From: an uncultured Bacteroidales bacterium
GTDB taxonomy: Bacteria > Bacteroidota > Bacteroidia > Bacteroidales > Muribaculaceae
NCBI GenBank assembly: GCA_905210435.1
Contig: CAJLWO010000064.1
Span: 1-14,641, forward strand
DNA: 14,641 nt
Direction of reading: 5' to 3'
Of this stretch, positions 14,469 through 14,641 are shown piece by piece. The notes below the pieces were generated by a model. It worked only from the letters and a program-made list of their open reading frames with translations. It was not told where the DNA came from and searched no databases. The translations under genes were made by a program, and so were the position numbers. Positions within the stretch are counted from its first letter, which is position 1. The number at the start of each line of letters is the position of its first letter.

Positions 14469-14540
14469 AGGCCGGCTCTTCAGCAATGAAGGCAAGCCGG
14501 TGTCAGTTCCTGAAACCGACCCCGACGGAGGATACTCCGG
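14469..14540 (+). repeat. rRNA leader module, copy 2
   Basis: It carries AGGCCGG (14469-14475), AAGCCGG (14494-14500), ACCGAC (14515-14520), GACGGA (14524-14529) and ACTCCGG (14534-14540), in the order found in copy 1 and over nearly the same total length (72 against 76 bases). Its final hairpin is CGGAG/CTCCG with loop GATA, one pair longer than in copy 1. The 14471-14501 part forms a stable stem with a GNRA loop, described separately. Confidence 0.55.
14471..14501 (+). other. GNRA-capped hairpin in the 16S leader
   Basis: GCCGGCT (14471-14477) pairs with AGCCGGT (14495-14501, one G-U pair). CTTCA (14478-14482) pairs with TGAAG (14487-14491), closing the tetraloop GCAA. A three-base bulge (14492-14494) separates the two helices. 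At 12 pairs in total it is the strongest stem in the leader. Confidence 0.65.
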
Positions 14541-14579
14541 CGGAGGGAATAGTCCGGGACGAACGTCGCGGTTGCGTCA

Positions 14580-14591
14580 TGTTTTGAAACA
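14580..14591 (+). promoter_or_regulatory. Possible boxA-like antitermination site
   Basis: TGTTTTGAAACA resembles the boxA pattern of rRNA leaders (compare the Bacillus form TGTTCTTTGAAAAC, two bases longer) and lies about 26 bases before 16S. It is short, AT-rich and palindromic, so the match may be chance. Confidence 0.25.
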
Positions 14592-14616
14592 GAAAAAAAC
14601 AAGAAACAAGATAACA

Positions 14617-14641
14617 ACAACGAAGAGTTTGATCCTGGCTC
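14617..14641 (+). rRNA. rrs: 16S ribosomal RNA, 5' end (cut by the window edge)
   Basis: The last bases, AGAGTTTGATCCTGGCTC (14624-14641), are the universal start of 16S rRNA (E. coli positions 8-25). Counting back puts the mature 5' end near 14617. The preceding ACAACGA fits Bacteroidota 16S. The rest of the operon lies outside the window. Confidence 0.96.

Noticed and set aside
14475..14485. boxA-like GCTCTTCAGCA
   Set aside because: It lies inside the strong GNRA-capped stem, so it would not be single-stranded; the better boxA candidate is at 14580.

Overview
The window comes from a member of Bacteroidota, most likely order Bacteroidales and possibly the Muribaculaceae. Four things support this. 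Every credible promoter has the Bacteroidota form (TTTG or TTG, about 19-20 bases, then TAnnTTTG). Most genes have no clear Shine-Dalgarno site. There are three SusD-free DUF4493-type lipoproteins with Asp-rich sequence right after the lipid-modified cysteine. The gene pairs lptF/G-ribBA and dnaE-trxA are arrangements I know from this phylum. The family-level placement is an inference; I could not compare sequences.

Layout. Positions 1-188 hold no convincing gene. They contain a compact set of nested inverted repeats (11-119) that can fold into a multibranched structure. From 189 to 13736 all genes lie on the minus strand, in three transcription units. Unit 1 (promoter about 3317-3347) is an LptF/LptG-family permease followed by bifunctional ribBA. 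Unit 2 (promoter about 9431-9462, terminator 3374-3406) is a tight run of three related surface lipoproteins of 801, 429 and 725 residues. All three have an N-terminal DUF4493-like domain and a shared middle domain. The first and third also have an FN3-like module and a C-terminal PCMD-like domain; the 429-residue one lacks these. Unit 3 (candidate promoter 13914-13944, strong terminator 9529-9578) is dnaE, the replicative polymerase alpha subunit, followed 19 bases later by a thioredoxin gene.

At the right end the direction changes. An rRNA operon is read on the plus strand from two promoters (14126-14157 and 14310-14341) with identical spacing, and the first bases of 16S rRNA start near 14617. 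The 460-base leader is rich in hairpins and contains two diverged copies of one module (14201-14276 and 14469-14540), one on each side of the second promoter. dnaE and the rRNA operon are divergent.

Functionally most of this is housekeeping: riboflavin synthesis, lipopolysaccharide export, replication, redox and ribosome synthesis. The lipoprotein operon is the accessory part. I see no phage, transposon, CRISPR or defence genes. The least explained structures are the duplicated rRNA leader module, the folded element at the left end, and the modular, compositionally mosaic lipoprotein operon.
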